Of a DNA stretch of 64,000 bases, positions 25,081 through 32,941 are shown one piece after another. Position numbers and translations under genes: made by a program. The notes under the pieces were generated by a model, which searched no databases, had not been told where the DNA came from, and was given only the letters and a program-made list of their open reading frames with translations. Numbering within the stretch: the stretch's first letter is position 1; each line of letters begins with the position of its first letter. This DNA is from Sandaracinaceae bacterium (lineage in GTDB: Bacteria; Myxococcota_A; Polyangia; Polyangiales; Sandaracinaceae), in the NCBI GenBank assembly GCA_040218145.1, contig JAVJQK010000085.1, forward strand, positions 55,779-119,778, read 5' to 3'.

Positions 25081-25543
25081 TCAGCGGGCAGTCGCACCAG
25101 ACCGCGACCTCCTGGATCGTGCCGAGCTCGATCACCCCGTCGCCGAGGCTCTCGCATCGGAGCGCGAGGTTCCCGTCGCAGTCGGGCCCGGTCCAGCCGG
25201 TGATCAGGATGTCGACCCCGTCCGACGGCGAGCCGCGCCGCAGGTACTTCAGCTCGAGCAGGTCGTCCCAGTCGCAGAGCGGCGCCGCGGTGACGGCGTG
25301 GAGCGCGGGGATGCAGTCGGGCTCGGTGCCCTGCGTCCCGTCCACCCGGAGCAGCTCCGTGCGGAAGGAGCCGACGGACCCGAGCGGGCACGCGAGATCG
25401 CTCGGCCCCGCGTCCCCCATGGGCGGGCCGCACATGCCGGGGACCTTGAACGCGAGGTCGACGCGGCGGAACCCCGTGTCGCTGCATCCCACGCCCGCGA
25501 GCAGCGCGAACACGGCAAGCCACGCGCGCCGATCAGAAGTCAT
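25070..25543 (-). CDS. Small Cys-rich lipoprotein
   Basis: A 157-residue protein with a lipoprotein signal ending LLAGVGC. The mature domain contains about eight Cys (in PGMCGPPMG, DLACPLG, PDCIPAL, PLCDWDD, GPDCDGN, LRCESL and VWCDCPL), likely disulfide-bonded outside the cytoplasm. Its start lies inside the end of the upstream PEGA lipoprotein gene on the same strand (11-base overlap), implying one transcript. Function unknown. Confidence 0.65.
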   Translation of the reverse strand: MTSDRRAWLAVFALLAGVGCSDTGFRRVDLAFKVPGMCGPPMGDAGPSDLACPLGSVGSFRTELLRVDGTQGTEPDCIPALHAVTAAPLCDWDDLLELKYLRRGSPSDGVDILITGWTGPDCDGNLALRCESLGDGVIELGTIQEVAVWCDCPLISP

Positions 25544-26675
25544 CGATCACCGTCCCGCCGACGAGGTGCACGTCCGGCTCCACCAGCACGAGCAGCGCCG
25601 CGGTCACGAGCACGAAGGTGAGCCCCCCCGAGACCGGCACCCAGAAATACCACTGGCCGTACCAGGGCAGGGTCGGCTCGGGCAGGGTCTGCTCGAGGTG
25701 CGCGAGCGCGGCCGACGCGTCGTCGCGCTCGGTCTCGAAGGGCTCGCCGAGCGGCGCGCCGCGGGCGTCGAAGAGCGCGAGCCGGAACGCGTCGCGATCG
25801 AGCCGCAGCACCAGCAGCACGTCGGCCTCGGTCAGCGTCGCGGCCTGCGCGCGCCACAGGGGCTCCGCGTCGGGACCGTCCCCGCGGAGAGCGCGCAGCG
25901 CGGCCTGCGCCCGGTGCGGCGCCGCCCCCGCCGTGAGCGCGACGCTCCGCTCGGTGGGCTCGCCGGCCGCGACGTTGACGAGCTGCGCCTCCGGACGGAA
26001 GCCGTCGCGCTCGATGGTGATGTAGTGACGCCCGGGCGAGATGGAGCCGAAGCGCGCTGGCGAGAGGCGGGGCTCGCAGCCGTCCACGCTGACGCGCGCG
26101 CCCGGCGGATCGGTGATGACGTGCAGGGACGCGTCCTCGCTCACGCTCTCGGTCGCCTCGGCGAAGAGCGCGATCAGCTCCGGCGGGTGGCGGGCCGGAT
26201 CGGGGTGACACGCCGGATCGATGTGGTGGCAGGTGCGCAGCTCCTCGATGGCCGCGTCGCGCTCCCCGTGGACCTGGAGCACGTTCGCGAGCTGGAGGTG
26301 CAGGGCGGCGAGGCGCTGCCGACCGGTGGCCCGCGCGGCGAGCGGGCGCAGCAGATCGAGCGCCTCGGCGAGCTGCGTGGTGGCCCCCGCGTAGTCGAAA
26401 TTGGAGAAGGCCTCGTCCGCCTCCGCCATCCGGTGCTGGGCCTCCATCTCGACCGCGTCGGTGTCCTCGCGCTCGGCGTCCGCGGCCAGCGAGGCGAGCC
26501 GCGCGAGGCTGGTCAGCTCGAGGTCCTCGCGCTCCGTGATGCGGCGCCGGAGCACGCGCTCGGCCTCGGAGCTCTCCGCCGCGTCGCCGCTCGGGACCAG
26601 CAGGACCGTGGTCGTGCGCACCGCCGCCCCGCCCCCGCACGCGACCGAGAGCAGGGCCGCGAACATCACGGCCAT
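25533..26675 (-). CDS. PEGA-domain lipoprotein with C-terminal membrane segment
   Basis: The 380-residue protein has a lipoprotein signal (ALLSVAC). A helical, TPR-like region at residues 60-180 (EADEAFSNFDYAGATTQLAE, LQVHGERDAAIEELRTCHHI) is followed by a PEGA domain near 200-250 (ITDPPGARVSVDG, GSISPGRHYITIERDGF). A hydrophobic segment lies near the end (FWVPVSGGLTFVLVTAALLVL). PEGA domains are cell-surface beta-modules. The divergent kinase gene starts only 24 bases away and also ends in a PEGA-like module, so the two may share an envelope-sensing role (inference). ATG 26675 is used; ATG 26666 is possible. Confidence 0.75.
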   Translation of the reverse strand: MAVMFAALLSVACGGGAAVRTTTVLLVPSGDAAESSEAERVLRRRITEREDLELTSLARLASLAADAEREDTDAVEMEAQHRMAEADEAFSNFDYAGATTQLAEALDLLRPLAARATGRQRLAALHLQLANVLQVHGERDAAIEELRTCHHIDPACHPDPARHPPELIALFAEATESVSEDASLHVITDPPGARVSVDGCEPRLSPARFGSISPGRHYITIERDGFRPEAQLVNVAAGEPTERSVALTAGAAPHRAQAALRALRGDGPDAEPLWRAQAATLTEADVLLVLRLDRDAFRLALFDARGAPLGEPFETERDDASAALAHLEQTLPEPTLPWYGQWYFWVPVSGGLTFVLVTAALLVLVEPDVHLVGGTVIDDF

Positions 26676-26699
26676 GCTACCGTTGACGGGAGAGCGCCG

Positions 26700-28544
26700 A
26701 TGGCCGCTTCGACCCGGTTCGACCGCTACGAGATCCTCGCACCGCTGGGCGTCGGCGGCATGGGCGAGGTCGTCAAGGCGCGCGCGGTCGGCCCGCACGG
26801 CTTCGAGAAGATCGTCGCGATCAAGCGCATCAAGGCCGAGTGGGCGCAGCAGGAGGCGATGGCGCAGCGCTTCATCCGCGAGGCGCAGATCGCCGCGCGG
26901 CTGCAGCACGCAAACATCGTTCAGGTCTTCGACTTCGGGCGTCACGAAGACGAGCTGTTCATCGTCATGGAGTTCATCGACGGCCAGAGCGTCGACACCA
27001 TCCTCGCAGCGCTCGCGGAGAAAAGGAAGAGGCCGACGCTGGCCCAGACCCTCCAGATCACCCTGGACGTGGCGCGCGCGCTCGACTCCGCGCACTCGCT
27101 CCGCGGCAAGGAGGGCGAGGAGGCGGGCGTCATCCACCGCGACGTCAGCCCGGCCAACGTGCTCGTCAGCCGGCAGGGCGTGGTGAAGCTGACCGACTTC
27201 GGCATCGCCGCCTTCTCCTCGCACGAGGCGCGCACCTCGCTCGTGGCGGGCAAGCCGCTCTACATGGCGCCCGAGCAGATTCGCGGCGAGGCGCTCGACG
27301 CGCGCTGCGATCTCTTCGCGGTCGGCATCGTGCTCTACGAGATGATCACCGGCCAGCGCCCCTGGAAGGGCATGGTCGATCCCTCGGCCGACGCGACGCT
27401 CGAGGGCATGGACTACCAGGCGCCGTCCACGCTCGCGACCGGGATCCCGCCCGAGGTCGACGCGCTGGTGGAGCGGCTGCTGCAGCCCGTGCGCGAGCGA
27501 CGGGTGGAGACGGCGCGGGACCTGACCAAGGAGATCCTGGCTGTCAGCTACAAGTGCCAGATCGTGCTCGACCCGGGGGAGCTCCGCCCGCTCATCGGGG
27601 AGGGCCCGGCGGACGCGCACGCGCCCACGCAGCCGTCGAACCCGAGCCGCCTCGAGACGCTGGTCGCCACCGGGGTCTCTCCCGACGGGGTGACGATGCT
27701 CGCCCCCGGATCCGAGCCCGAGGTCGTCGCGCGCGTGGGGCCCGCGCGGGAGAAGCGTGAGCTGCCGATGTGGGCCTTCGCGGCGTTGATGCTCGCGGTG
27801 GTGGGTGGGGCGACGGCCTGGGCGATGACCGGGAGCGGAGGAGAAGGAGAGGCGAGGGCCGAGGTCAGGGTGGCGAGCGAGGAGTCCGGTTCGGGCTCCG
27901 GTACCGAATCCGAGTCCGCTTCCGCTGCCGAGTCCGCTTCCGCTTCCGCTTCCGCTGCCGAGTCCGCTTCCGCGACCGAGTCCGCTTCCGAGTCCGCTTC
28001 CGAGTCCGCTTCCGAGTCCGCTTCCGAGTCCGCTTCCGAGTCCGCATCCGAGTCCGCTTCCGGATCCGAGTCCGCTTCCGGATCCGAGTCCGCTTCCGGA
28101 TCCGAGTCCGCTTCCGCTGCCGAGTCCGCTTCCGCTGCCGAGTCCGCTTCCGCTGCCGAGTCCGCTTCCGCTGCCGAGTCCGCTTCCGCTGCCGAGTCCG
28201 CTTCCGCGTCTGCCTCTGGCTCGGGCTCCGCTTCGGGGTCTGGGCGGCGGGCGCGGGGGACGGGGACTCGGCGCGTACGGGGCGGGGAGGGCGCGGGGCC
28301 ACGGGCCGGGGCCGTCGAGGGAGTCGGGGCGCTCGATGTGTTCTCGCGGCCATGGGCCGAGATCTGGATCGACGGCGTGCAGCACGGTCGCAACGCGCCT
28401 GCGCGCGGGATCCAGGTGTCGGCCGGGCAACACACCGTGAGGCTGGTCAACCCCGTGCTGGGCCTCGAGCAGGTGCGCACGGTGAACGTGCCGGCCGACG
28501 GCCGGGCGCAGATCCGGGTCTTCCTCGACGCACCCGCGGAGTGA
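26700..28544 (+). CDS. Membrane Ser/Thr protein kinase with repetitive Ser/Glu/Ala linker and PEGA-like end
   Basis: The 614-residue protein begins with a Hanks-type kinase domain: a Gly loop [19 protein letters not shown], the catalytic loop HRDVSPANV, then DFG and YMAPEQI. The catalytic Lys of the usual HRDxKxxN is Ser here, common in myxobacterial kinases. One membrane helix lies at about 357-378. Residues about 395-515 are a low-complexity (Ser-Ala-Ser-Glu)n linker encoded by 12-bp tandem repeats. The extracytoplasmic end (about 540-614) resembles a PEGA module ([21 protein letters not shown]-like turn). It probably senses the envelope and signals inside by phosphorylation. Confidence 0.88.
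   Translation: MAASTRFDRYEILAPLGVGGMGEVVKARAVGPHGFEKIVAIKRIKAEWAQQEAMAQRFIREAQIAARLQHANIVQVFDFGRHEDELFIVMEFIDGQSVDTILAALAEKRKRPTLAQTLQITLDVARALDSAHSLRGKEGEEAGVIHRDVSPANVLVSRQGVVKLTDFGIAAFSSHEARTSLVAGKPLYMAPEQIRGEALDARCDLFAVGIVLYEMITGQRPWKGMVDPSADATLEGMDYQAPSTLATGIPPEVDALVERLLQPVRERRVETARDLTKEILAVSYKCQIVLDPGELRPLIGEGPADAHAPTQPSNPSRLETLVATGVSPDGVTMLAPGSEPEVVARVGPAREKRELPMWAFAALMLAVVGGATAWAMTGSGGEGEARAEVRVASEESGSGSGTESESASAAESASASASAAESASATESASESASESASESASESASESASESASGSESASGSESASGSESASAAESASAAESASAAESASAAESASAAESASASASGSGSASGSGRRARGTGTRRVRGGEGAGPRAGAVEGVGALDVFSRPWAEIWIDGVQHGRNAPARGIQVSAGQHTVRLVNPVLGLEQVRTVNVPADGRAQIRVFLDAPAE
27885..28245 (+). repeat. Minisatellite of 12-bp GAGTCCGCTTCC units inside kinase gene
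   Basis: About 25 in-frame units based on GAGTCCGCTTCC, with variants GCTGCC, GGATCC and GCTTCC, encode the Glu-Ser-Ala-Ser linker. Because the unit is 12 bp, gain or loss of units keeps the frame and changes only linker length. All six frames stay open across it, which creates long shadow frames such as alternating Arg-Phe-Arg-Val. Confidence 0.85.
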
Positions 28545-28553
28545 ACGACAGGT

Positions 28554-28593
28554 GGCGCTGGGGGCCCAGGGACGGCGCTGGGGGCCCAGGGAC
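28554..28593. repeat. 20-bp perfect tandem duplication
   Basis: GGCGCTGGGGGCCCAGGGAC occurs twice without a gap (28554-28573, 28574-28593), starting nine bases after the kinase stop. The second copy overlaps the left arm of the long inverted repeat that follows. Confidence 0.8.
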
Positions 28594-28674
28594 GGTGTTT
28601 ACTTGTGACCGGACTTTTTGCGTATCCTCAGCTGTGGGTACGCAAACTTTCCGGTAACAAGTAAACACCGTCCC
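28589..28674. repeat. 86-bp long hairpin / REP- or MITE-like palindrome
   Basis: GGGACGGTGTTTACTTGT at 28589-28606 is the exact reverse complement of 28657-28674. A second, imperfect nested pair lies inside (CCGGACTTTTTGCGTA against TACGCAAACTTTCCGG). The whole 86 bases can fold into one long hairpin. It sits between the convergent ends of the kinase gene and the small zinc-ribbon gene, so it may terminate transcription, but its length and AT content suggest a dispersed palindromic element. No transposase is adjacent. Confidence 0.7.
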
Positions 28675-28720
28675 CGCTGTCGCGTCCCCGCTGTCGCGGC
28701 GGGGATACGCGCGCGCTCGC

Positions 28721-29029
28721 TCAGGACGTGGACATCGCGCCGATGAGGATGCGCAGGAGCGTCAGTGTCGCGCTGATTCCGAACCCGATGAGCGCGCCCT
28801 GCTTGGTGTCTCGCCCCGTCTGGAAGAGGTGGACGCCGATGAGCCCGATGCAGCCCAGGAAGAGGCCCAAGGCCACACCGAGCGCCATGCTTCCACGGAG
28901 GACCGGGCGCTCGTCGGCGCCGAGATACGAGCCCTCCACGCGTGCAGAGTCGAAGTCGTAGCCGCAGTCGCAGCGGGAGGCACTCCCGGGGTTGACCAGG
29001 CGGCATCGCGGGCAGTCTCGTGCCGACAC
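28721..29029 (-). CDS. Small membrane protein with N-terminal zinc ribbon
   Basis: A 102-residue protein starting at GTG. Residues 6-24 hold a zinc-ribbon-like CPRCRLVNPGSASRCDCGYD with four Cys. Two membrane helices follow (ALGVALGLFLGCIGLIGVHLF and ALIGFGISATLTLLRILIG). Such zinc-ribbon plus two-helix proteins are common and of unknown function. It is downstream of the diadenylate cyclase gene on the same strand, 42 bases away. Confidence 0.65.
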   Translation of the reverse strand: MSARDCPRCRLVNPGSASRCDCGYDFDSARVEGSYLGADERPVLRGSMALGVALGLFLGCIGLIGVHLFQTGRDTKQGALIGFGISATLTLLRILIGAMSTS

Positions 29030-29071
29030 TCGCGCACGCTAGCAGCGCGTTGCGCTCTGGAGAAGACTCGC

Positions 29072-30214
29072 TCACCGGTCGCCGGGGACTCGCCGCACGC
29101 GCAAGCGCACGCGCGGGTCGTGGATCGAGACCACCTCGAGGCTGCGCGGGAGGTGCACGAGGTTCGGCTTCACGCGGAAGCCGCGGCGGCCTTCGATGAC
29201 TCGCCCCGCGTCGATGAGCACGTTGGCGTCTTCGGGCTGCAGGCTCCAGAGGCGTATGCGCGGGCCGTTGACGGTGATCTCCACCTCCGCCGGGCGCGCC
29301 TCGACCAGCTCGAAGCCGTCGGGCAGGTTCATCACCTCGACCGGGATGCTGAGCGTGCGCTCCGCCTGCGAGACGTTCGGGGCGACGAAGGCCCACAGCA
29401 TGCCCGCGAGGGCGGCGCCGACCACGAGGTCCAGCCACGCGCCCGCGCGTCGCCACGCGGGGCCGCTCTCGCGTCGCGCCTCGCCGATCTCCTGACCGAG
29501 CCGCTCGCGCAGGGTGGTCACGAGCGCGCCGGGGGGGATCGGGACGAGCGCGCCCTTCTCGGCGAAGGACACGGTGCCCCGCTCCTCGGAGACGACCAGG
29601 GCCAGGGCGTCGCAGCGCTCCGCGAGCCCGAGCGCGGCCGCGTGGCGTGTGCCGCCAGGGCCGAGCGCGGCGTGATCGGCCGACAGCGGCAGGTGCACCC
29701 CGAAGCGCGTCAGCCGGCTCCCCTCGACGACCACCGCGCCGTCGTGACCGGGCGAGCTCGGGTCGAAGAGGCTCAGCACGAGCGGCTCGCTGATGCGCGC
29801 GTCGAGGAGGTCACCCCCGCTGAGGCAGTGCTCGATGGCCTGGTCGCCCGGGAAGACGAAGAGCGCGCCGATGCGCTTGTCGCTCATCTGCCGGACGGCG
29901 CCGATCAGGGCGTCGACCTCGGGCGCGGTGCGCTCGTGGCGGCGCCGGCGCGTGAACCAGGTCGCGAACGACTCGAACCCGTGGCGGATCTCCGCCTGGA
30001 AGGCGATCGCGAGGCAGACCGCGACGGCGGCGAAGGAGACCTGGAGGAGCCAGGACGCGGTCCCGAGCCCCGCGAGCTGCGTGACGACGAGCAAGGCCCA
30101 GAGGCCGCCGAGCGCCAGCCCCGCGACGCCCATGCGGCTGCGGCGCACGAGGTAGGACGCTGCGGTGAGGAGCAGCGCCGCCACGACGAAGTCGACGACC
30201 GAAAGGACGCTCAC
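29072..30214 (-). CDS. cdaA: CdaA-type diadenylate cyclase fused to a YbbR (CdaR-like) domain
   Basis: The 380-residue protein has three N-terminal membrane helices and the CdaA-type AFQAEIRHGFE. A DAC (DisA_N) domain at about 105-245 carries GHDGAVVV (DGA at 158-160) and GGTRHAAALG. The DAC active site usually reads RHR; here it is R190-H191-A192. A fourth helix (about 261-279) is followed by a YbbR-type beta domain (about 285-375, SIPVEVMNLPDGFELV, VEITVNGPR). The enzyme would make c-di-AMP from two ATP. Usually CdaA and its regulator CdaR (membrane helix plus YbbR repeats) are separate proteins, so this is a natural fusion. Whether the changed motif lowers activity is unknown. Confidence 0.87.
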   Translation of the reverse strand: MSVLSVVDFVVAALLLTAASYLVRRSRMGVAGLALGGLWALLVVTQLAGLGTASWLLQVSFAAVAVCLAIAFQAEIRHGFESFATWFTRRRRHERTAPEVDALIGAVRQMSDKRIGALFVFPGDQAIEHCLSGGDLLDARISEPLVLSLFDPSSPGHDGAVVVEGSRLTRFGVHLPLSADHAALGPGGTRHAAALGLAERCDALALVVSEERGTVSFAEKGALVPIPPGALVTTLRERLGQEIGEARRESGPAWRRAGAWLDLVVGAALAGMLWAFVAPNVSQAERTLSIPVEVMNLPDGFELVEARPAEVEITVNGPRIRLWSLQPEDANVLIDAGRVIEGRRGFRVKPNLVHLPRSLEVVSIHDPRVRLRVRRVPGDR

Positions 30215-30256
30215 GGCTCCCCCGACGCTATCCCCCGTTCCGCCGGTGGGAAGCGG

Positions 30257-31087
30257 TCAGAAGATGCCGGACACGTGCAGCGTGCCCCCGCCGGGCGCCG
30301 GGGCGAACCCGACGCGGGTCGCGGGGTCGTCGGCCTCGTCGAGCCCCAGGAACACGAGCAGGGTGAGGCCGTAGCAGCCGGCCGCGGCGAGCGTGTAGCC
30401 GATCGAGTCCACACCGAAGTCGCCGTCGACCAGCCAGCTGGTGGCGGCGGCGATGGCGCCGAGCCCGCCGAGGGCGGAGAAGACGGCCGCGGTCCAGGCC
30501 CAGCCGGATTGGTGGCTGTAGAGCTTCACCTCGCCGATGACGCTGCCCACCATGAGCACCAGGCCCACCCCCGAGAACGCGGCCGAGAAGAGGTAGGAGA
30601 GCGTCGCCGCCAGGACGAGGTCGCGGTCGGTCGAAGACGCCTCCACGAGCACCGCCGTGGTGCCGGCGACGCCGAAGCCGCCGAGTACGGCGAACCCGAA
30701 ACCGAGCATGAAAGGCATCGGCGCCGGGAGTAGCTCGGGGGCCGGGCGCGGCGCGAGCCGAGGAGTGACCCACGCGGTGGGCGCGCCCGGCGACTGAACG
30801 ACCGGCGGTGGAGGGAGCGCCGTCGGGGGCGCGGGTGGGGCCGGCTGCGTGATGGCGGGCTGGCCGGCCGGCGGGGGAGGGGGGACCTCGACGCGCGCCG
30901 GGTCCTCGCCCTCGGGCGGCTGCGCCGTGGCCGACGGCGGCGCGAGCGTCCCGGCGAGGGGGAGCACGACCCACAGCAGAGCGCAGAGCGTTCCCCTCGA
31001 GCGCAGTGAATGGGCCGAGCGCAGTGAACAGGTCGAGCACGACCTGCCTCCGGGCCCGACGATGCGATCAGAGCAAGGCATCAGCAT
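30257..31087 (-). CDS. Membrane protein with Pro-rich N-terminal region
   Basis: A 276-residue protein with a hydrophobic N-terminal segment (LCALLWVVLPLAGTLAPPSATA) that looks like a signal peptide after about 30 leader residues. A Pro/Ala-rich stretch runs to about residue 120, followed by four or five membrane helices (MLGFGFAVLGGFGVAG, LVLAATLSYLFSAAFSGVGLVLMV, AAVFSALGGLGAIAAA, LAAAGCYGLTLLVFLGL). ATG 31087 overlaps the end of the upstream cysteine-cluster gene by 20 bases. The leader holds a direct repeat (TTCACTGCGCTCG twice), so the true start may lie further in, but no better codon is in frame. Function unknown. Confidence 0.6.
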   Translation of the reverse strand: MLMPCSDRIVGPGGRSCSTCSLRSAHSLRSRGTLCALLWVVLPLAGTLAPPSATAQPPEGEDPARVEVPPPPPAGQPAITQPAPPAPPTALPPPPVVQSPGAPTAWVTPRLAPRPAPELLPAPMPFMLGFGFAVLGGFGVAGTTAVLVEASSTDRDLVLAATLSYLFSAAFSGVGLVLMVGSVIGEVKLYSHQSGWAWTAAVFSALGGLGAIAAATSWLVDGDFGVDSIGYTLAAAGCYGLTLLVFLGLDEADDPATRVGFAPAPGGGTLHVSGIF

Positions 31088-32462
31088 AGGGAGAGAGGCG
31101 CAAGTTTCGCATGGCTGCCTCGAGCGGAGCGAGGGGCCAGCGCGCGTCCTGTACTTCGACGGGCGTGCCCCGTGAGGCCATGGCCCGCGCGGCGAGCAGG
31201 CGCGTGGCGCGGTCCCGGAGGCCGCGGCTCAGGGGGCGCCCCTCGATGGTCAGCCGGTGGCCGTGGGCCAGGGTGCGCAGATAGAACGCCTCGGCCGCGG
31301 GGTCGACGGCCGGCAGCGGCCACGTCGGCTCGGCGAGCGCCTCGGCGATCCACCGCGCGACCCGCCGGGAGCGGTCGGAGCCGCCCCGCCAGCTCGCCTC
31401 GAGCTCCGCCACCTCGGCCGCGCGCGCGGCGAGGGCCTCGAGCCAGGGCGCGATCTCGGCCTGCTCGGGGAGCGCGGCCGTCTCCACCGTGGCGCCGTCC
31501 AGGCCGTGCGCTTCGATGTGATCGGCGAGCCCCCACGCGACGGCCACCGCGTCGCGCACCGTATCTTGCCCGGGAGAGAGCGCGCGCACCAGGTCGTCGG
31601 AGAAGCGGCGCAAGGCGGCGATGGGCGCCGTGCGCATCGCGGAGAGGGGCACCGGGTCGGGCACGTGCACGACCGTGGCCTGCGGCCCGAGCTCACCCAG
31701 CGTCCGCGCCGCGGGGGCGATCAGCGGCTCGGCCTCCGCAGACGGCGCGGCGGCGCTCGCGAAGACGCAGCCGCACTCCGGCAGCGCGCTGACGCGGACG
31801 GCCTCGCCGTCGTCGACGAGCATGGCGGGGTAGAGGCGGCAGGGGAAGGGCTTGGCCCGGGCGCCGTCCCGTCGGTGCAGCCCGCACAGTCCGTCGTCCT
31901 CGAGATAGAGGCAGCGCCCCTCCACCTGCGCCACGGCGAGCGACCACGCCTCCATGTCGCCCCCGCTGAGCGGGGTGAAGGCCTCGTCGGCCGGGAGCGG
32001 GAGCGTCATCTCCGCGGAGGTCAGCCTCGCTTGCATGGCCTCGAGGCGCGTGAAGGCGACGCTCCCGTAGGTGCGGCAGCAGCTGCCGTTCCCGTCGCAC
32101 GCGAAGCGATAGCCGGGGAGGGGCTCGAGCGGGCGCGCTTCGTTTCGCGTGGGAGCGGCGACCGGCGCGGGGGGCTGCGGTTGCTCGATCCCGTCGACGA
32201 GCACGCCCGCCTCGGTCAGCCCCTCGAGGAGCGCGCGCAGGTCGGCCTCGCCGCGATAGAGCCCGCTCCGCGAGGCGGCGAGACAGAGCGCGTCCAGGTC
32301 GCGCGTGCCGTCGGCCTGCCGGAGCACCATCCAGCTCGCGGGCTCGATCTCGAGCACCACGCCGCGGCGCGGATCCTGGAGGATCACCTTCGCCTCTCCG
32401 TCCGCCAGGTGAAGGCGCGCGAGGACCTCGGGGGCGAGGCGCGGTCGCTCGGGCACGCTCAC
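31068..32462 (-). CDS. YkgJ-type cysteine-cluster protein with N-terminal PqqD-like domain
   Basis: The 464-residue protein starts at GTG 32462, overlapping the TGA of the upstream gene (GTGA). Residues 1-90 resemble a PqqD-like winged fold (VILQDPRRGVVLEIEP, TRDLDALCLAASRSGLY, LRALLEGLTEAGVLVDG). From about 110 the YkgJ cluster appears: FACDGNGSCCRTYG, CLYLEDDGLCGLHR and AKPFPCRLYPAML, whose Cys bind metal, thought to be zinc or an Fe-S cluster. A helical C-terminal half follows. YkgJ proteins are poorly understood. Some PqqD-like domains recognise RiPP precursors, but no radical-SAM enzyme or precursor is nearby. Confidence 0.72.
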   Translation of the reverse strand: MSVPERPRLAPEVLARLHLADGEAKVILQDPRRGVVLEIEPASWMVLRQADGTRDLDALCLAASRSGLYRGEADLRALLEGLTEAGVLVDGIEQPQPPAPVAAPTRNEARPLEPLPGYRFACDGNGSCCRTYGSVAFTRLEAMQARLTSAEMTLPLPADEAFTPLSGGDMEAWSLAVAQVEGRCLYLEDDGLCGLHRRDGARAKPFPCRLYPAMLVDDGEAVRVSALPECGCVFASAAAPSAEAEPLIAPAARTLGELGPQATVVHVPDPVPLSAMRTAPIAALRRFSDDLVRALSPGQDTVRDAVAVAWGLADHIEAHGLDGATVETAALPEQAEIAPWLEALAARAAEVAELEASWRGGSDRSRRVARWIAEALAEPTWPLPAVDPAAEAFYLRTLAHGHRLTIEGRPLSRGLRDRATRLLAARAMASRGTPVEVQDARWPLAPLEAAMRNLRLSPYADALL

Positions 32463-32893
32463 GCCTCCACCTCCCAGCCGAGCGCCTCCGCCGCGAAGCG
32501 CGCCGCCGCGCGGAGCTCCGGCGCCTCGCCTCCGAGCGCGTCGCGCAGCGCCTTCTCCGAGGCCTCCCGCGAGGCGCCGACGATGCCCAGCCAGCACAGC
32601 CCGCGCGCCGGCTCGCGCCCGAGGATCTCCAGCACCGCGTCCTCGTCGAGCGTCTCGACCACCTCGCGCGCCTGCGCCGCGAGCCCCTCCGGGTCGTGCC
32701 CCGAGAACACGAGGTAGCGGGCGTCGATCCGATGATCTTCGACCAGCGTGATCAGCCCCTCGGCCGTGGCGTAGATGACCTGACGCGGTCGCCCCTCGCG
32801 CTGGGGGAACACGTTGGCGAGCGACCACCCGAGCGCGATCGCGGCCGAGTCCACCTCGTCGCGACCGGACGGCGGCTTCAAGAGCAGGCGCAT
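32459..32893 (-). CDS. Unknown protein coupled to the cysteine-cluster gene
   Basis: A 144-residue soluble protein from ATG 32893 (a TTG at 32929 is an alternative). It reads as an alternating alpha/beta protein: VIYATAEGLITLVEDHRI, ARYLVFSGHDPEGL, DEDAVLEILGREPARGLCWLGIVG and a C-terminal helical part ELRAAARFAAEALGWEVEA. No family is recognised. Its stop overlaps the GTG of the YkgJ-type gene, so the two are translationally coupled and may act together. Confidence 0.6.
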   Translation of the reverse strand: MRLLLKPPSGRDEVDSAAIALGWSLANVFPQREGRPRQVIYATAEGLITLVEDHRIDARYLVFSGHDPEGLAAQAREVVETLDEDAVLEILGREPARGLCWLGIVGASREASEKALRDALGGEAPELRAAARFAAEALGWEVEA

Positions 32894-32941
32894 CGCGGGA
32901 TGGTGCACGCCGCGCTGGTCCGGATTCAACCGGGCAGTCTC

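Noticed and set aside
24735..26699. A 5' extension of the kinase frame reaching back to 24735
   Set aside because: The extension overlaps three lipoprotein genes in other frames or strands, while the kinase domain begins right after ATG 26700.
27885..28245. Long frames encoding Arg-Phe-Arg-Val, Gly-Leu-Gly-Ser or Arg-Lys-Arg-Thr repeats
   Set aside because: All are alternative readings of the 12-bp minisatellite inside the kinase gene; only the Glu-Ser-Ala-Ser frame is joined to real domains.
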